The notes under the pieces: model-generated
The model's input: the letters and a program-made list of their open reading frames with translations, nothing else
What the model was told of the DNA's origin: nothing
Database searches by the model: none
Part shown: positions 18,501 to 26,588 of the stretch, in pieces
Numbering within the stretch: the first letter of the stretch is position 1
Layout of the letters: each line of letters starts with the position of its first letter
Source of the DNA: an uncultured Muribaculaceae bacterium
Lineage (GTDB): Bacteria > Bacteroidota > Bacteroidia > Bacteroidales > Muribaculaceae
Reading direction: 5' to 3'
DNA length: 55,872 nucleotides
NCBI GenBank assembly: GCA_910589055.1
Contig: CAJURN010000020.1
Span: 1-55,872 of the forward strand
Translations under genes and position numbers: made by a program

Positions 18501-21231
18501 GAGCTTCCGCGACAAGCTCACCCCGGGAGTGCCCGTGACATGGAGATTCCGCCTGTCGTCGGCATCGGGGAAATCCGCAGCCCCGGCTGCAATGACGGCC
18601 ACGATGTACAACCGAGCCTTGGATGCTCTTTCGGAGCTTTATTGGGATGAAAATTTCATCAACCCTACATGGCCGAACATCCTGACGCTCCACACTCTCT
18701 ACAACCATAATCTGTGGTTCTATCTCTCAGGAAACTTCAAGAACCTCCCGTCCGAGAGCCTTCAGATTCCGGGACTGCGCTTCTTCGGCAGCAATGCCTC
18801 CGTCATCCTTTCCTCCAACGGCAGAATGATGATGAAGTCGGCCTCCCGCATCGCTACAAACGAGGCTTATTGCGGAGCAGTAGACATGACTGCCGGAGTG
18901 GAAGAAGTAGTAGCCCGGGAAGCAAAGGTTGAGGATATGCTCTTAACCGGAGTTGGTGGCGAAGGCTATCTTCTTGACGAAAAATTAGTTGATTCAGAAC
19001 CGCAAGGTAAAGATTTCGACTACCGCGTGGCCGAACTTCTGCAAGTGTTCTGGAAGCCGCTGCTGGTTAGCGATGACGAGGGCAATATCGACCTCACATT
19101 CACCATGCCCAACGCCATAGGCTCATGGAAAGTAAATGCCTTTGCATGGACAAAAGACCTTCGCGCAGCCTCATACGTAGCAGAGTGCATGTCGAACAAG
19201 CCTGTAATGGCCGAGGCAAACCTGCCGCGATTCCTGCGTCAGGGCGACCGAGCCACAGTGCTTGCCAACGTGTACAACAACACTGATTCCGCGGCCACTG
19301 TCACCACGGTTGTTGAGATTTTCAATCCCGCCACAGGAGAAATCATTGAAACATTCAACGGCTCAGTATCAGTATCGCCGAAATCCTCGGCGCTTGTTCC
19401 GGCGCAGGTCTACGCCACACCCTCGATGTCTGCCGTAGGCTACCGTGTGCGCGCCACCCTCGGAGATTTCACCGACGGCGAGCAGAGTATGATTCCCGTG
19501 CTTGAATCGGCTTCGACAGTAATCGAAAGCACGGAATTCTACCTCAACCCGTCACAGAAGGATGATTTCGAACTAACGGTTGACCCCGGCACAAACGCTT
19601 CCGTCACCCTGCAATACTGTCAGAACCCGATATGGACACTTGTAAAAGCCATGCGCGGACTCAATTCAGGAAACACTCCCGACTTAGCCCAAGCGTATGC
19701 CTCCAATCTTTTCAGCACTCTCGCTGCCGAAAAGATTGTCAAGGACAATCCATCCATGCGCGAAGTTCTGGAAGGCTGGGGCGCCAATCCGTCGGAACAG
19801 GCTTTGGTGTCAATGCTCAGCCGCAACAGCGACCTGAAAAAGATGCTTCTAAGCGAGACACCATGGGTTCAGACCGCAGCAGACGCCACCGCCCGTATGG
19901 AGCAGCTAACCGAAATATTCGCCCCGGCAAAGGTCAAGGCCGCAAAGACCTCGGCCATCACCTCACTGAAAAAGCTCCGCGGCGCCGACGGCGGTTTCCG
20001 CTGGGCAGGATGGAACAAAGACGAATCCTCGGAATGGGTTACACGCAGCGTACTCACAACCCTCGGCGTAGCAAATTCGATGGGAATGATTGACAAGACT
20101 TCCGACAAAGAACTCGCTTCAATGATTTCCGGCGCAATGGCATGCCTCGACAGCCGTCCGCGCCGCAAGATTGAACCCGACTTCGAGCTCACGCTCATCC
20201 ATGCTCTTCTTCCCGGAGAAAGCGTCTCCGGCATGGCCCGTCAGGTCATCGACAAGACAGTGCAGGAAATCATCAGCAACTGGAAATCTCAGTCCACCCT
20301 CACCAAAGCATGGTCGGTGCTCATTCTCCGCGCCAACGGCTACAATGCCGTGGCCTCGGAAGTGGCAGAATCCATACGGCAGTTCGGTGTCGAGACGCCC
20401 GGCATGGGAATCTCTTTCCCCTCCGTGAGCGACATACGCGGATATGCCACCGTAATCCAGGCTCTCGCAGCCACCGGAGCCACATCGGCACAGCTCGATG
20501 CAATGCGCCAGTGGATTATCGTACGCGCCCAGGCTACCGACAAGCTCGGAGCGTACAATCCCGACTACGTAATAGCAGCCGTGATGCTCACAGGAAGTGT
20601 CTGGACGGATGTCCCGGTCAAGAACAGCGTCACCGTAAACGGTCAGCCGCTGACGATTGACTCCACAGAAAGCGCCTCAGGCTATTTCAGCCGGGCGCTC
20701 GACAACAAGGATGGTTCAGCCATGCGCATCACCGTACGCCCCAACGGCGTAACACCGTCCTACGGCTCCGTCATCAGCATATCCGACCGCCCGATGACTT
20801 CCGTCAAGGCTCGCGCGGGAAAAGACATTTCAATCACCAAACGCATGCTCGTACAACGCGACGGGAAATGGATTGAGACAGTCAACCCCACTCTCGGCGA
20901 GCGCGTGCGCATACAGCTCACACTCAAAGCCACACGCGACATGCAGTACATCGTCATAAACGATGAACGCGCAGGCTGTCTCGAACCGGTCGACCAGCTT
21001 CCCGGATATATCTATGAAGCCGGCCTGGGCTTCTACCGCGAGAACCGCGATGCCGCCACAAATCTCTTCATCAACTACCTTCCCAAAGGTACTTACCAGC
21101 TCACCTACGACATGACAGCATCCCTCGGCGGAGAATTTATCTCAGGCATAGCCACCGTGCAAAGCCAATATGCTCCCGAACTCACAGCCCACAGCGGAGG
21201 CAACTACATCACCGTTTCCTCCGGGAAATAA
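15577..21231 (+). CDS. Large alpha-2-macroglobulin-like secreted protein without a visible thioester motif
   Basis: The protein has 1884 residues and a signal peptide of about 27 residues ending in ASG, with no lipobox. An N-terminal helical region (about 30-330) is followed by MG-like beta domains: one has LPGWLVVDNTGIVATMDFDSG, and another contains the typical ALYHPGDSVGW sequence. The central A2M domain follows near 1150 (VFWKPLLVSDDEGNIDLTF, then GSWKVNAFAWTKDLRA), then a helical thioester-domain-like region near 1340-1675, then C-terminal receptor-binding-like beta domains. The CxEQ thioester expected at the start of the helical region is absent (SGNTPDLAQAYASNLF). It may trap or block proteases, or have a structural envelope role. 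A strong terminator follows. Confidence 0.85.
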   Translation: MKTRVRYLLFNLFIIMSMFATNASGATPEFKQPDFAYPATVEKDASRLLASVAGKSGETADLTRLRATLEMLTAQRMIDWDSQAKMPPVVDSLAREQSTALGRAVMLILEADIYNNIYTSNRWKYDAVSAPLLPLPADPAEWSGEQFRYKLRMIIDEAESAVQASGKNVPLADYKAVLEYNDISPVYFTSVQLWVRDRIVKYLQTASGEDDALEYARKVTGSLRKDSSPYFYWRTVMAQFEGGDIRANLFKLYLANKDCEAARYVLHECLPLSVDVVTVESEDEDPDEAAQAKQLEAERKAFFDNLDILKESLAKFPAWWGNNRFHNAIAEMTKPEMRISGDGRTSPGKSITLNLEYSFLTEAGVDVYEIPSDKNLNYKDITGNYIKTASVHFKGLDSEAYKAKAEKALTISKPGTYALVAYRGDKSSANNSRIQILNVTPFLPGWLVVDNTGIVATMDFDSGAPIEGVSVTAKSDRTYLNLGSTDSRGLLTFDGSKKKLTSYSPLQFTYKGVKYEFSNTPSYMYFNRNSDANTDAPVKALVFTDRALYHPGDSVGWTVVIATGDKGSKQPERVSAGEKLKITLLDANRRQVDTCSVTTDNFGAATGSFTIPSGGLTGMFTICVNRPGENQRLSTARITVSDFKLPSFETVVESVQRNCPQPGMVRLSGKATTYTGMPVAGAKVSADISRASWYRYMLSAGASIGTLDTVTGSDGSYVIDIPAKMLAAENDGIESLNYSAAVTVTSVVGETASTSRNFTLGKPYYLSLDNVQSKAIDGNSPVSFMVNAYDPDGETHSIALKWSIRRMPRGPEIAKGTGMSGTDIRIDMRTWKADKYELSVAPADTALARAMSPQFVFTLYNSARNEVPADEVLFIPVVETHTNYHTTEPDGSFTLDVGTGKDLTYLYSCFVADNKQIMELGVQEIHKGLTDFTFHLPSGLDNGSLLFFTVKDGEYFTQSIRLQRPKPAAFRLKAESFRDKLTPGVPVTWRFRLSSASGKSAAPAAMTATMYNRALDALSELYWDENFINPTWPNILTLHTLYNHNLWFYLSGNFKNLPSESLQIPGLRFFGSNASVILSSNGRMMMKSASRIATNEAYCGAVDMTAGVEEVVAREAKVEDMLLTGVGGEGYLLDEKLVDSEPQGKDFDYRVAELLQVFWKPLLVSDDEGNIDLTFTMPNAIGSWKVNAFAWTKDLRAASYVAECMSNKPVMAEANLPRFLRQGDRATVLANVYNNTDSAATVTTVVEIFNPATGEIIETFNGSVSVSPKSSALVPAQVYATPSMSAVGYRVRATLGDFTDGEQSMIPVLESASTVIESTEFYLNPSQKDDFELTVDPGTNASVTLQYCQNPIWTLVKAMRGLNSGNTPDLAQAYASNLFSTLAAEKIVKDNPSMREVLEGWGANPSEQALVSMLSRNSDLKKMLLSETPWVQTAADATARMEQLTEIFAPAKVKAAKTSAITSLKKLRGADGGFRWAGWNKDESSEWVTRSVLTTLGVANSMGMIDKTSDKELASMISGAMACLDSRPRRKIEPDFELTLIHALLPGESVSGMARQVIDKTVQEIISNWKSQSTLTKAWSVLILRANGYNAVASEVAESIRQFGVETPGMGISFPSVSDIRGYATVIQALAATGATSAQLDAMRQWIIVRAQATDKLGAYNPDYVIAAVMLTGSVWTDVPVKNSVTVNGQPLTIDSTESASGYFSRALDNKDGSAMRITVRPNGVTPSYGSVISISDRPMTSVKARAGKDISITKRMLVQRDGKWIETVNPTLGERVRIQLTLKATRDMQYIVINDERAGCLEPVDQLPGYIYEAGLGFYRENRDAATNLFINYLPKGTYQLTYDMTASLGGEFISGIATVQSQYAPELTAHSGGNYITVSSGK

Positions 21232-21248
21232 GTTGATAACATGAACGC

Positions 21249-21308
21249 ATGATGCGTGACTCAGGATGGTTTCAAGCGATACATTCTGAATCACGCATCA
21301 TTTTTTTC
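21249..21308 (+). terminator. Rho-independent terminator after the macroglobulin-like gene
   Basis: ATGATGCGTGA at 21249-21259 pairs perfectly with TCACGCATCAT at 21291-21301; additional pairing is possible inside the loop (CTCAG with CTGA). A run of T follows immediately. Confidence 0.88.
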
Positions 21309-21397
21309 ATCCTCACGTGTAACACTTTGCCCCCGGCTGTGTCTAATAGATGAGACACGACAGAACGGAACACGTGTCCGACATTCCACAAAAGGCA

Positions 21398-21904
21398 ATG
21401 GAAAACAAGGAATTCGAATCTCTTGCAAGGAAACTCCGCCCCGCACTGTGCAAAGCGGCCCTCCGCATCGTCGCCGACCCGATGACAGCCGACGATGTGG
21501 CTCAGGACACTCTGCTCAAGCTGTGGGTACTCCGCGAACGCCTTGACGAATACACCTCAGTGGAAGGTCTGGCAATGACAATCTCGAGACGTCTCGCCAT
21601 AAACTATCTGCGCGACCACAATCCGGCACAGTTCACGCAACTTTCACCTCAGGAAACCGGCGACACCGATTCAGGACAACCTTCGGCCGAAGATGAGATG
21701 ATTGCCCGCGAGAATTCGGCTCTGCTCGGAGAAGCAATCGAAGCGCTGCCCGCCCCTCAGCAGACCCTCATACGTCTGAGACATATCGAAGGGCTCGACA
21801 ACGACGAGATAGCACGCCTGATAGGCTCGTCGCCCGGAGCTGTCCGCACGGCTCTGTGCCGCGCCCGACAGAATGTAGCAAAGATATTTATGGCCCGCCG
21901 ATAG
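21398..21904 (+). CDS. ECF-type RNA polymerase sigma factor
   Basis: The protein has 168 residues. Region 2 is seen in ADPMTADDVAQDTLLKLWVLRERLDEY and SRRLAINYLRDHN, and region 4 in EAIEALPAPQQTLIRLRHIEGLDNDEIARLIGSSPGAVRTALCRAR. No other sigma regions are present, as expected for an ECF sigma. The ATG at 21398 (MENKEF) gives the usual N-terminus; the ATG at 21350 would add 16 residues of no clear homology. The downstream gene encodes a one-helix membrane protein that could be its anti-sigma factor, so it probably forms a small cell-envelope regulon with the two following genes. Confidence 0.9.
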   Translation: MENKEFESLARKLRPALCKAALRIVADPMTADDVAQDTLLKLWVLRERLDEYTSVEGLAMTISRRLAINYLRDHNPAQFTQLSPQETGDTDSGQPSAEDEMIARENSALLGEAIEALPAPQQTLIRLRHIEGLDNDEIARLIGSSPGAVRTALCRARQNVAKIFMARR

Positions 21905-21965
21905 CCATTCTCCTTTCTCCACGGCTCTCAAACCACTTCTCTCCCAACTCCAAAAGCAGCCAAAG

Positions 21966-22538
21966 ATGACAAAGAAAACAAGACAAATCCCACAAAACGG
22001 CTCCGACGCCACCACAGGCCGAATCACGGCACTAATAGCCTCCTTCATGGACGGCGCCACCACTCCGGCTGAGGAACAGGAAATCTATCGTTTTTTCGCC
22101 TCCGCTCCGCAAGCCGCCCCCGAGCTTGAGCCGTATCGGCAGATGTTCGGATGGTACGCATCACTGGCGCCTAAGCCTCGCCGCATCGTGTGGTACCGTC
22201 ACAAAGCGGTAGCCGCCATTTCAGGAATAGCCGCTTCCATAGCTCTGCTTGCAGCCATTGCCACCTTCACCCTTTCCGGCCCGGAAACACCCGACACCCT
22301 ATACGCCTCCTATACCGGAAGCTATATCGTCAGAAACGGACAGCGCATCACCGACCTGCGCACAATCTACCCCGAGCTCATCCGCGCCGAGAAACTCGTC
22401 GACAGCATTGCCGCAGCAACAGCTCCCGTCGAAATCCGCCACGACGAAAACCTCGAGACAGTCATGCTCGAAGACGCCCTGGCTCATATCGACGACCCTC
22501 AGCTCGCCATGCTCCTTCGCCGCGAACTCATGGAATAA
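21966..22538 (+). CDS. Probable anti-sigma factor, single-pass membrane protein
   Basis: The protein has 190 residues. A cytoplasmic N-terminal part of about 75 residues (with FMDGATTPAEEQEIYRFFAS, which looks like the start of a zf-HC2-type anti-sigma region but lacks the zinc ligands) is followed by one membrane helix (about 80-105, VAAISGIAASIALLAAIATF) and an extracytoplasmic tail of about 85 residues. This layout and its place 61 bp after the ECF sigma gene suggest an anti-sigma factor; there is no sequence motif that proves it. Confidence 0.65.
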   Translation: MTKKTRQIPQNGSDATTGRITALIASFMDGATTPAEEQEIYRFFASAPQAAPELEPYRQMFGWYASLAPKPRRIVWYRHKAVAAISGIAASIALLAAIATFTLSGPETPDTLYASYTGSYIVRNGQRITDLRTIYPELIRAEKLVDSIAAATAPVEIRHDENLETVMLEDALAHIDDPQLAMLLRRELME

Positions 22539-22584
22539 CACCAACATCCGACCTATATTTTTCAACCACAACATACATCACAAT

Positions 22585-23256
22585 ATGAAACGCTTTCTCA
22601 CCTTCGCCCTTACGGCTATAATCATGCTCCTCTCGGCATGTCCTGAAATCTCCGCACAGTCGAAGATTGACAAACTTATCGAAGACCTCGAATCAAAGCC
22701 CGACGTAGAGACAACCTACACCGAGCACCGCACACGCACCAAAAAGAAACTCTATAAAATCTCACGCGTGCTCACATTCACAAACCAGGCCTACTATCAG
22801 AAAGCCCAGAAAGCCTTCGAGGCCGAACGCTCCAACTCCATCAGCGCCGTGAAAACAGCCAGCGGATACATGTACAAGTTCTCCGACAAAAACGGCTCAT
22901 GCAGCTACACCCTCACAGCAGGCAAAGCACCGTCGATGGGAAAAAACAAAGGAGTCACACCCTACACTCTCGTTATGACATGGAAAAGCCGTGGCGCCGA
23001 CGACAATGAACCCGACGACACCGCCGACATCACAAACCCGCTAATCATAAACTCCGACTCGGAATTAGACTTCGCAGCCCTTGAAGAACGCCTCAGGCAA
23101 CTCGACGACATCAATCTTGAAGCCCTCGAAGGACTCGGAAGCAATGGCGAACTCAACATCGAACAGTTCAAAAGCCTTAAACACGACAAAAGCAAAAAGA
23201 GCCACAGCAAAAGCAAGAAAATCTGCAACAGCACCACTACTATCACAATAAACTGA
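22585..23256 (+). CDS. Small secreted protein of the sigma operon (possibly DUF5024-like)
   Basis: The protein has 223 residues. The N-terminus is a signal sequence with an SAC followed by PEISAQ, so cleavage may be at the Cys (lipoprotein) or after SAQ. A compact domain follows (about 30-150), with charged repeats such as TYTEHRTRTKKKLYKISR and a GKAPSMGKNKGVTPYTLV region. The C-terminal 40 residues are low complexity, rich in Lys and Ser. I do not recognise an activity; the general look is that of small Bacteroidetes secreted proteins encoded with ECF sigma/anti-sigma pairs. The start at 22585 begins the signal sequence; a longer open frame from 22249 lies in the wrong frame over the preceding gene. 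Confidence 0.7.
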   Translation: MKRFLTFALTAIIMLLSACPEISAQSKIDKLIEDLESKPDVETTYTEHRTRTKKKLYKISRVLTFTNQAYYQKAQKAFEAERSNSISAVKTASGYMYKFSDKNGSCSYTLTAGKAPSMGKNKGVTPYTLVMTWKSRGADDNEPDDTADITNPLIINSDSELDFAALEERLRQLDDINLEALEGLGSNGELNIEQFKSLKHDKSKKSHSKSKKICNSTTTITIN

Positions 23257-23336
23257 TTTTCAAAACAATTCCTCTAAAAGCGCGGCATGTCTGCAAATCC
23301 GCCGCAAAAATTTTTCAAAAAAAATTTCAAAAACGC

Positions 23337-23367
23337 TTGCACAATTAAAATAAACCACCTAACTTTG
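23337..23367 (+). promoter_or_regulatory. Promoter of tRNA-Gln
   Basis: TTG at 23337-23339, a 20-bp spacer and TAACTTTG at 23360-23367 match the Bacteroidetes promoter. An A/T-rich tract with runs of A and T lies just upstream (about 23305-23335), like an UP element. The same arrangement precedes tRNA-Phe at the right end of the window. Confidence 0.8.
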
Positions 23368-23403
23368 CACTCGCAAAAGCAAAACAGCCGATGCAAACCA
23401 CAT

Positions 23404-23474
23404 TGCCTTGTGGTGTAATGGTAGCACGTCGGATTCTGGTTCCGCCTGTGAGGGTTCGAATCCTTCCAAGGCAA
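23404..23474 (+). tRNA. tRNA-Gln (anticodon CTG)
   Basis: A perfect 7-bp acceptor stem (TGCCTTG with CAAGGCA), a D-arm with GGTGTAATGGTAGCAC, the anticodon loop TTCTGGT with CTG at 23436-23438 (reads CAG, Gln), and a T-arm GAGGG-TTCGAAT-CCTTC. The first anticodon-stem pair is a T-C mismatch. The discriminator base is A at 23474; CCA is not encoded. Confidence 0.93.
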
Positions 23475-23478
23475 CAAA

Positions 23479-23515
23479 AGAGCTAAGTCACATTGACTTG
23501 GCTCTTTTTCTTTTT
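23479..23515 (+). terminator. Rho-independent terminator of tRNA-Gln
   Basis: A 12-bp stem from 23479-23490 with 23494-23505 (AGAGCTAAGTCA with TGACTTGGCTCT, one T-G pair) and loop CAT, followed by TTTTCTTTTT. It begins four bases after the tRNA. Confidence 0.92.
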
Positions 23516-23598
23516 CCCCCATCTACAAATTATGGATTTAAAACATTATCTTTGCAACTATAATAAAATCGACATAAAAATACCACAGACATTACAAC

Positions 23599-24021
23599 AT
23601 GGCACACGTGTTCGATTCTAAGGTGGATTGGTGGATTCCGGTGATTGTGGTCGGGTCGGTTGCCGGGTGCTTTATCGGACCGATGATTGACGGCGATTTC
23701 ATTCCGGGTATAGTTCTCGCCGCGGCGGTGCTTGCCGTGGAAATCTTTATATTTGCAGGCGTGAAGTATCAGATTCGCGACGGCCAACTCGGTATCCGAA
23801 ATTTCTTCCGTTGGACATGGTTTCCAATCGACAAAATCTCCGAAGTAAAGAAATCGCGCGGAATCCTTAGCGCTCCCGCACTATCAGCCGACCGAATTTC
23901 AATCAGATTCTCCGACCGCTCGATACTCAAGAGTTTCATGCCATTGGAAATATCACCAAAAGACCGCGACGAATTCATCGCCATCCTCAAAAGCATCAAC
24001 CCTCAGATTACCGTGAAATGA
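23599..24021 (+). CDS. Small membrane protein with bacterial PH-like domain
   Basis: The protein has 140 residues. Two membrane helices near the N-terminus (about 12-30 and 36-55) are followed by a cytoplasmic part with the pattern KYQIRDGQLGIRN, FFPIDKI-type turn and RFSDRSILKSFMPLEISPKDRDEFIAIL, as in YyaB-like bacterial PH domain proteins. The function is unknown. Its stop overlaps the start of the SanA/YdcF gene by 4 bp, so the two are translated together. Confidence 0.75.
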   Translation: MAHVFDSKVDWWIPVIVVGSVAGCFIGPMIDGDFIPGIVLAAAVLAVEIFIFAGVKYQIRDGQLGIRNFFRWTWFPIDKISEVKKSRGILSAPALSADRISIRFSDRSILKSFMPLEISPKDRDEFIAILKSINPQITVK

Positions 24022-24674
24022 AAAAACTATTAAAGAGAATACTGCTGAGTATCTCGGTATTTGTCGCTGCTGTTATATTATTCACCCTGGTTGTGAATAT
24101 CATAGTGGAGAAATCTGCCGCAAAGAGTACTTTCGAGGATATTGAATCCATATCCCACAACAAAGTGGCATTACTGTTGGGAACAAATCCTCTGAACCGC
24201 GTAGGACGCCCGAATTTATACTTCACCACAAGGATAAAGATTGCATCCGACCTTTACCACGCCGGAAAGATTGACTACATACTTGCCAGTGGCGACAACC
24301 ATACCCGGAAATACGACGAACCTACGGCCATGCGCGATTCATTAATGGCGCATGGAGTACCTGAAGACCGTATCATCCTCGATTTCGCGGGATTCAGAAC
24401 ACTTGATTCCGTTGTGAGGGCTAAAGAAGTGTTCGGATGTGATTCAATTACAATAATTTCACAAGCCGACCACTGTGCAAGAGCATTATATCTTGCCAAA
24501 TCGAATGATATTGATGCTGTCGCAATCGCAGCTCCGCTTAGAGCCGGACGACGCACCAGAATCCGTCTTGCACTGCGTGAGTGGTTTGCCCGCGACAAGA
24601 TGCTGCTTGATTTGTGGTTCGGCAAGCAACCTCACTTTCTCGGCGAGAAAATTGAGATTCCTCCGACAACTTAG
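24018..24674 (+). CDS. SanA/YdcF-family (DUF218) envelope protein
   Basis: The protein has 218 residues. One N-terminal membrane helix (about 8-28) anchors a DUF218 domain: KVALLLGTNPL, then the nucleotide-like turn DYILASGDNHTRKYDEP, then GVPEDRIILDFAGFRTLDSVVRAKEVFG and ISQADHCARALYLAKSNDIDAVAI. It matches the SanA subgroup, which affects envelope permeability and vancomycin sensitivity in enterobacteria; the biochemical activity is unknown. It converges with the acetyltransferase gene 23 bp away. Confidence 0.87.
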   Translation: MKKLLKRILLSISVFVAAVILFTLVVNIIVEKSAAKSTFEDIESISHNKVALLLGTNPLNRVGRPNLYFTTRIKIASDLYHAGKIDYILASGDNHTRKYDEPTAMRDSLMAHGVPEDRIILDFAGFRTLDSVVRAKEVFGCDSITIISQADHCARALYLAKSNDIDAVAIAAPLRAGRRTRIRLALREWFARDKMLLDLWFGKQPHFLGEKIEIPPTT

Positions 24675-24697
24675 CCCGTAACGCCCGCAACAGGTGC

Positions 24698-25261
24698 TTA
24701 TATCTGTTTCAAAATTTTGGCCGGGTTTCCGCCTACAACCACTCCGGCTGGGACGTCGCGGGTTACGACCGCTCCGGCTCCGATGACGGAATTATCTCCG
24801 ATTGTGACACCCGGAAGAATCGTAGCACCTCCGCCAATCCATACGCTGTTGCCTATCGTTACAGCCTCGGCCCACTCTACCCCGGTGTTGCGCGCCTCCG
24901 AGTCAAGAGGATGGCAGGCGGTGTAGATGCTTACGTTCGGGCCGATGAAAACATTGTCGCCGAAAGTCACAAGCGCCTCGTCGAGAATCGTGAGATTGAA
25001 GTTGGCGAAGAAATTATTGCCGATAATTATGTTGCATCCATAGTCGCAGCGGAATGGCTGGTTGACATGAATCTGCTTGCCGCAGCGTGGAACTATCTCG
25101 CGGAAGAGCGCCATAAGAGCCTCCGGGTCGCTCGGGTTCATGTTGTTGAACTCCCACAGTTTCTGACGGGTTACGACGAGACGGCGTAAAAACTCAGGAT
25201 GCACGGCGTCGTAGACTTCGCCGCCCAACATCTTATTCCATTCCTTTTCAAAAGTATCCAT
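24698..25261 (-). CDS. Maltose/galactoside O-acetyltransferase-like hexapeptide transferase
   Basis: The protein has 187 residues. An N-terminal Mac domain (EWNKMLGGEVYDAVHPEFLRR) is followed by left-handed beta-helix repeats (CNIIIGNNFFANFNLTILDEA, IGNSVWIGGGATILPGV, IGDNSVIGAGAVVTRDVPAG). The catalytic histidine is in YTACHPLD. It should acetylate a sugar hydroxyl from acetyl-CoA in the cytoplasm. The ATG at 25261, 4 bp after the stop of the exporter gene, is the natural start; the longer frame to 25309 overlaps the exporter. Confidence 0.9.
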   Translation of the reverse strand: MDTFEKEWNKMLGGEVYDAVHPEFLRRLVVTRQKLWEFNNMNPSDPEALMALFREIVPRCGKQIHVNQPFRCDYGCNIIIGNNFFANFNLTILDEALVTFGDNVFIGPNVSIYTACHPLDSEARNTGVEWAEAVTIGNSVWIGGGATILPGVTIGDNSVIGAGAVVTRDVPAGVVVGGNPAKILKQI

Positions 25262-25265
25262 AAAA

Positions 25266-26444
25266 TCAAGCGTTTTCAGCCCTGCGGTGCGACACATAAG
25301 CGAACGCAAGCGCGCTGAATCCGCACAAGCCGAGCAAAATTAATGTTGTCGTCATGATATTGCCGATGCCCACCAGCGGCGACACGATGCCGCCGAACAG
25401 GAATCCCGACGCCCCGAATATGGCCGAAGCAGTTCCAATCATCTGACGGCCTTCGTCCATCGCCATGGTCGTGGCCGAGGTAAGAATGAATCCGATGCTC
25501 ACCAGCATAAGGAACGTAAGCACCTCGTAAGGCCAGAAGCCGGGTAAAAATACGTACACAGCCGCCTGAAGTAGCGTTGAGAGTGCTATTCCGCAAGCTC
25601 CGAACAAGGCCGCATCCGGCATACGGCGAAATTTCAGCGACAGACCGGAGCCGATGCCGATACCAAGTGCGTTGACACCGAATATCACCGCGAACATCAG
25701 TTCCGAAAATCCAAAATGGTTCTGAATTATAAATGATGCCGAAGAAATGTACGAGAACAGCACTCCGCAGGTGAAGGCATACAAAAGTACGTACACCACA
25801 AAGTATCTGAGTTTGAAAATCTCAGGAAAGCCTTTCAGCAGGCTCGCGACAGAACCCTTGTAGCGAAGTTCCTTCTTATGCGATTCACGGAAAATAATGC
25901 ACATTGCAAGAATCACGGCGCCGATTCCGAACAGCACCCAGAATATGCCCTGCCATCCAATCGCACCGGCTACAAGGCCGCCGATGACAGGAGCAGTGAC
26001 CGGGGCGATACCATTGACCGCTCCAATGATTGCAAGCATCTTGGCAAGCTCACGACCCGAATAGCAGTCGGTGGCAACCGAGCGCGACAATACAATGCCG
26101 CCCGAACCGCCAAGTCCCTGAAGGAAACGGCAGAAGTTGAAAAACTCGATATCAGGCGAATAGATGCTCGCAACCGTTGACACCGAGAACAGCACCATTG
26201 CCGTAACGAGCACGGCCTTGCGCCCGTACTTGTCGCTCAGCGGTCCAAAGAAAATCTGTCCCACAGCGAGGCCGAGCATACTTGTTGCAAGACCCATCTG
26301 GACAAGCGAGGGAGTGGTATGGAACACCTCCGCCATCGACGGAAGTGTTGGAAGATACATATCGGTTACGAATGGTCCGAACGCGGACAACATGCCGAGA
26401 AAAAGAACCAGAAAGAAATAGTATTTTTTGCTAAACTGTGACAT
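25266..26444 (-). CDS. Bcr/CflA-family MFS drug exporter
   Basis: The protein has 392 residues with about 12 membrane helices. The family marks are the first-helix region GPFVTDMYLPTLPSMAEVF, the MFS motif A GPLSDKYGRKAVL between helices 2 and 3, and FLQGLGGSGGIVLSRSVATD in helix 4, the antiporter motif region. It would export small drugs or metabolites with proton exchange. It lies directly upstream of the acetyltransferase gene in one transcription unit. A -7-like TAATTTTG is seen at 26469-26462 on the minus strand. Confidence 0.9.
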   Translation of the reverse strand: MSQFSKKYYFFLVLFLGMLSAFGPFVTDMYLPTLPSMAEVFHTTPSLVQMGLATSMLGLAVGQIFFGPLSDKYGRKAVLVTAMVLFSVSTVASIYSPDIEFFNFCRFLQGLGGSGGIVLSRSVATDCYSGRELAKMLAIIGAVNGIAPVTAPVIGGLVAGAIGWQGIFWVLFGIGAVILAMCIIFRESHKKELRYKGSVASLLKGFPEIFKLRYFVVYVLLYAFTCGVLFSYISSASFIIQNHFGFSELMFAVIFGVNALGIGIGSGLSLKFRRMPDAALFGACGIALSTLLQAAVYVFLPGFWPYEVLTFLMLVSIGFILTSATTMAMDEGRQMIGTASAIFGASGFLFGGIVSPLVGIGNIMTTTLILLGLCGFSALAFAYVSHRRAENA

Positions 26445-26514
26445 GGTTGGAAAATTTTGTGCAAAATTACCAAATAATCCATCCGCAACGCATAAAAAAA
26501 TGACGAAAGATGAA

Positions 26515-26568
26515 AATTATACGGCAAATGCCTGCGCTTGAAGATGCAGAAGCATTTGCCGTATAATT
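26515..26568 (-). terminator. Terminator of the SirTM/tannase operon
   Basis: A 16-17 bp perfect stem pairs 26515-26531 with 26552-26568; read on the minus strand it ends with TTTTC. It separates the operon above from the exporter gene. Confidence 0.88.
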
Positions 26569-26588
26569 ATAAATCAGTGGCGAAACTG

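Noticed and set aside
15577..21231. Large adhesin or non-ribosomal synthetase as explanation of the 1884-residue protein
   Set aside because: The sequence shows MG beta domains, the A2M central motif and a helical thioester-like domain, with no carrier, condensation or adhesin repeats.
23257..23403. Possible small RNA gene before tRNA-Gln
   Set aside because: The A/T-rich tract is explained by the tRNA promoter, and no separate promoter or hairpin terminator is visible.
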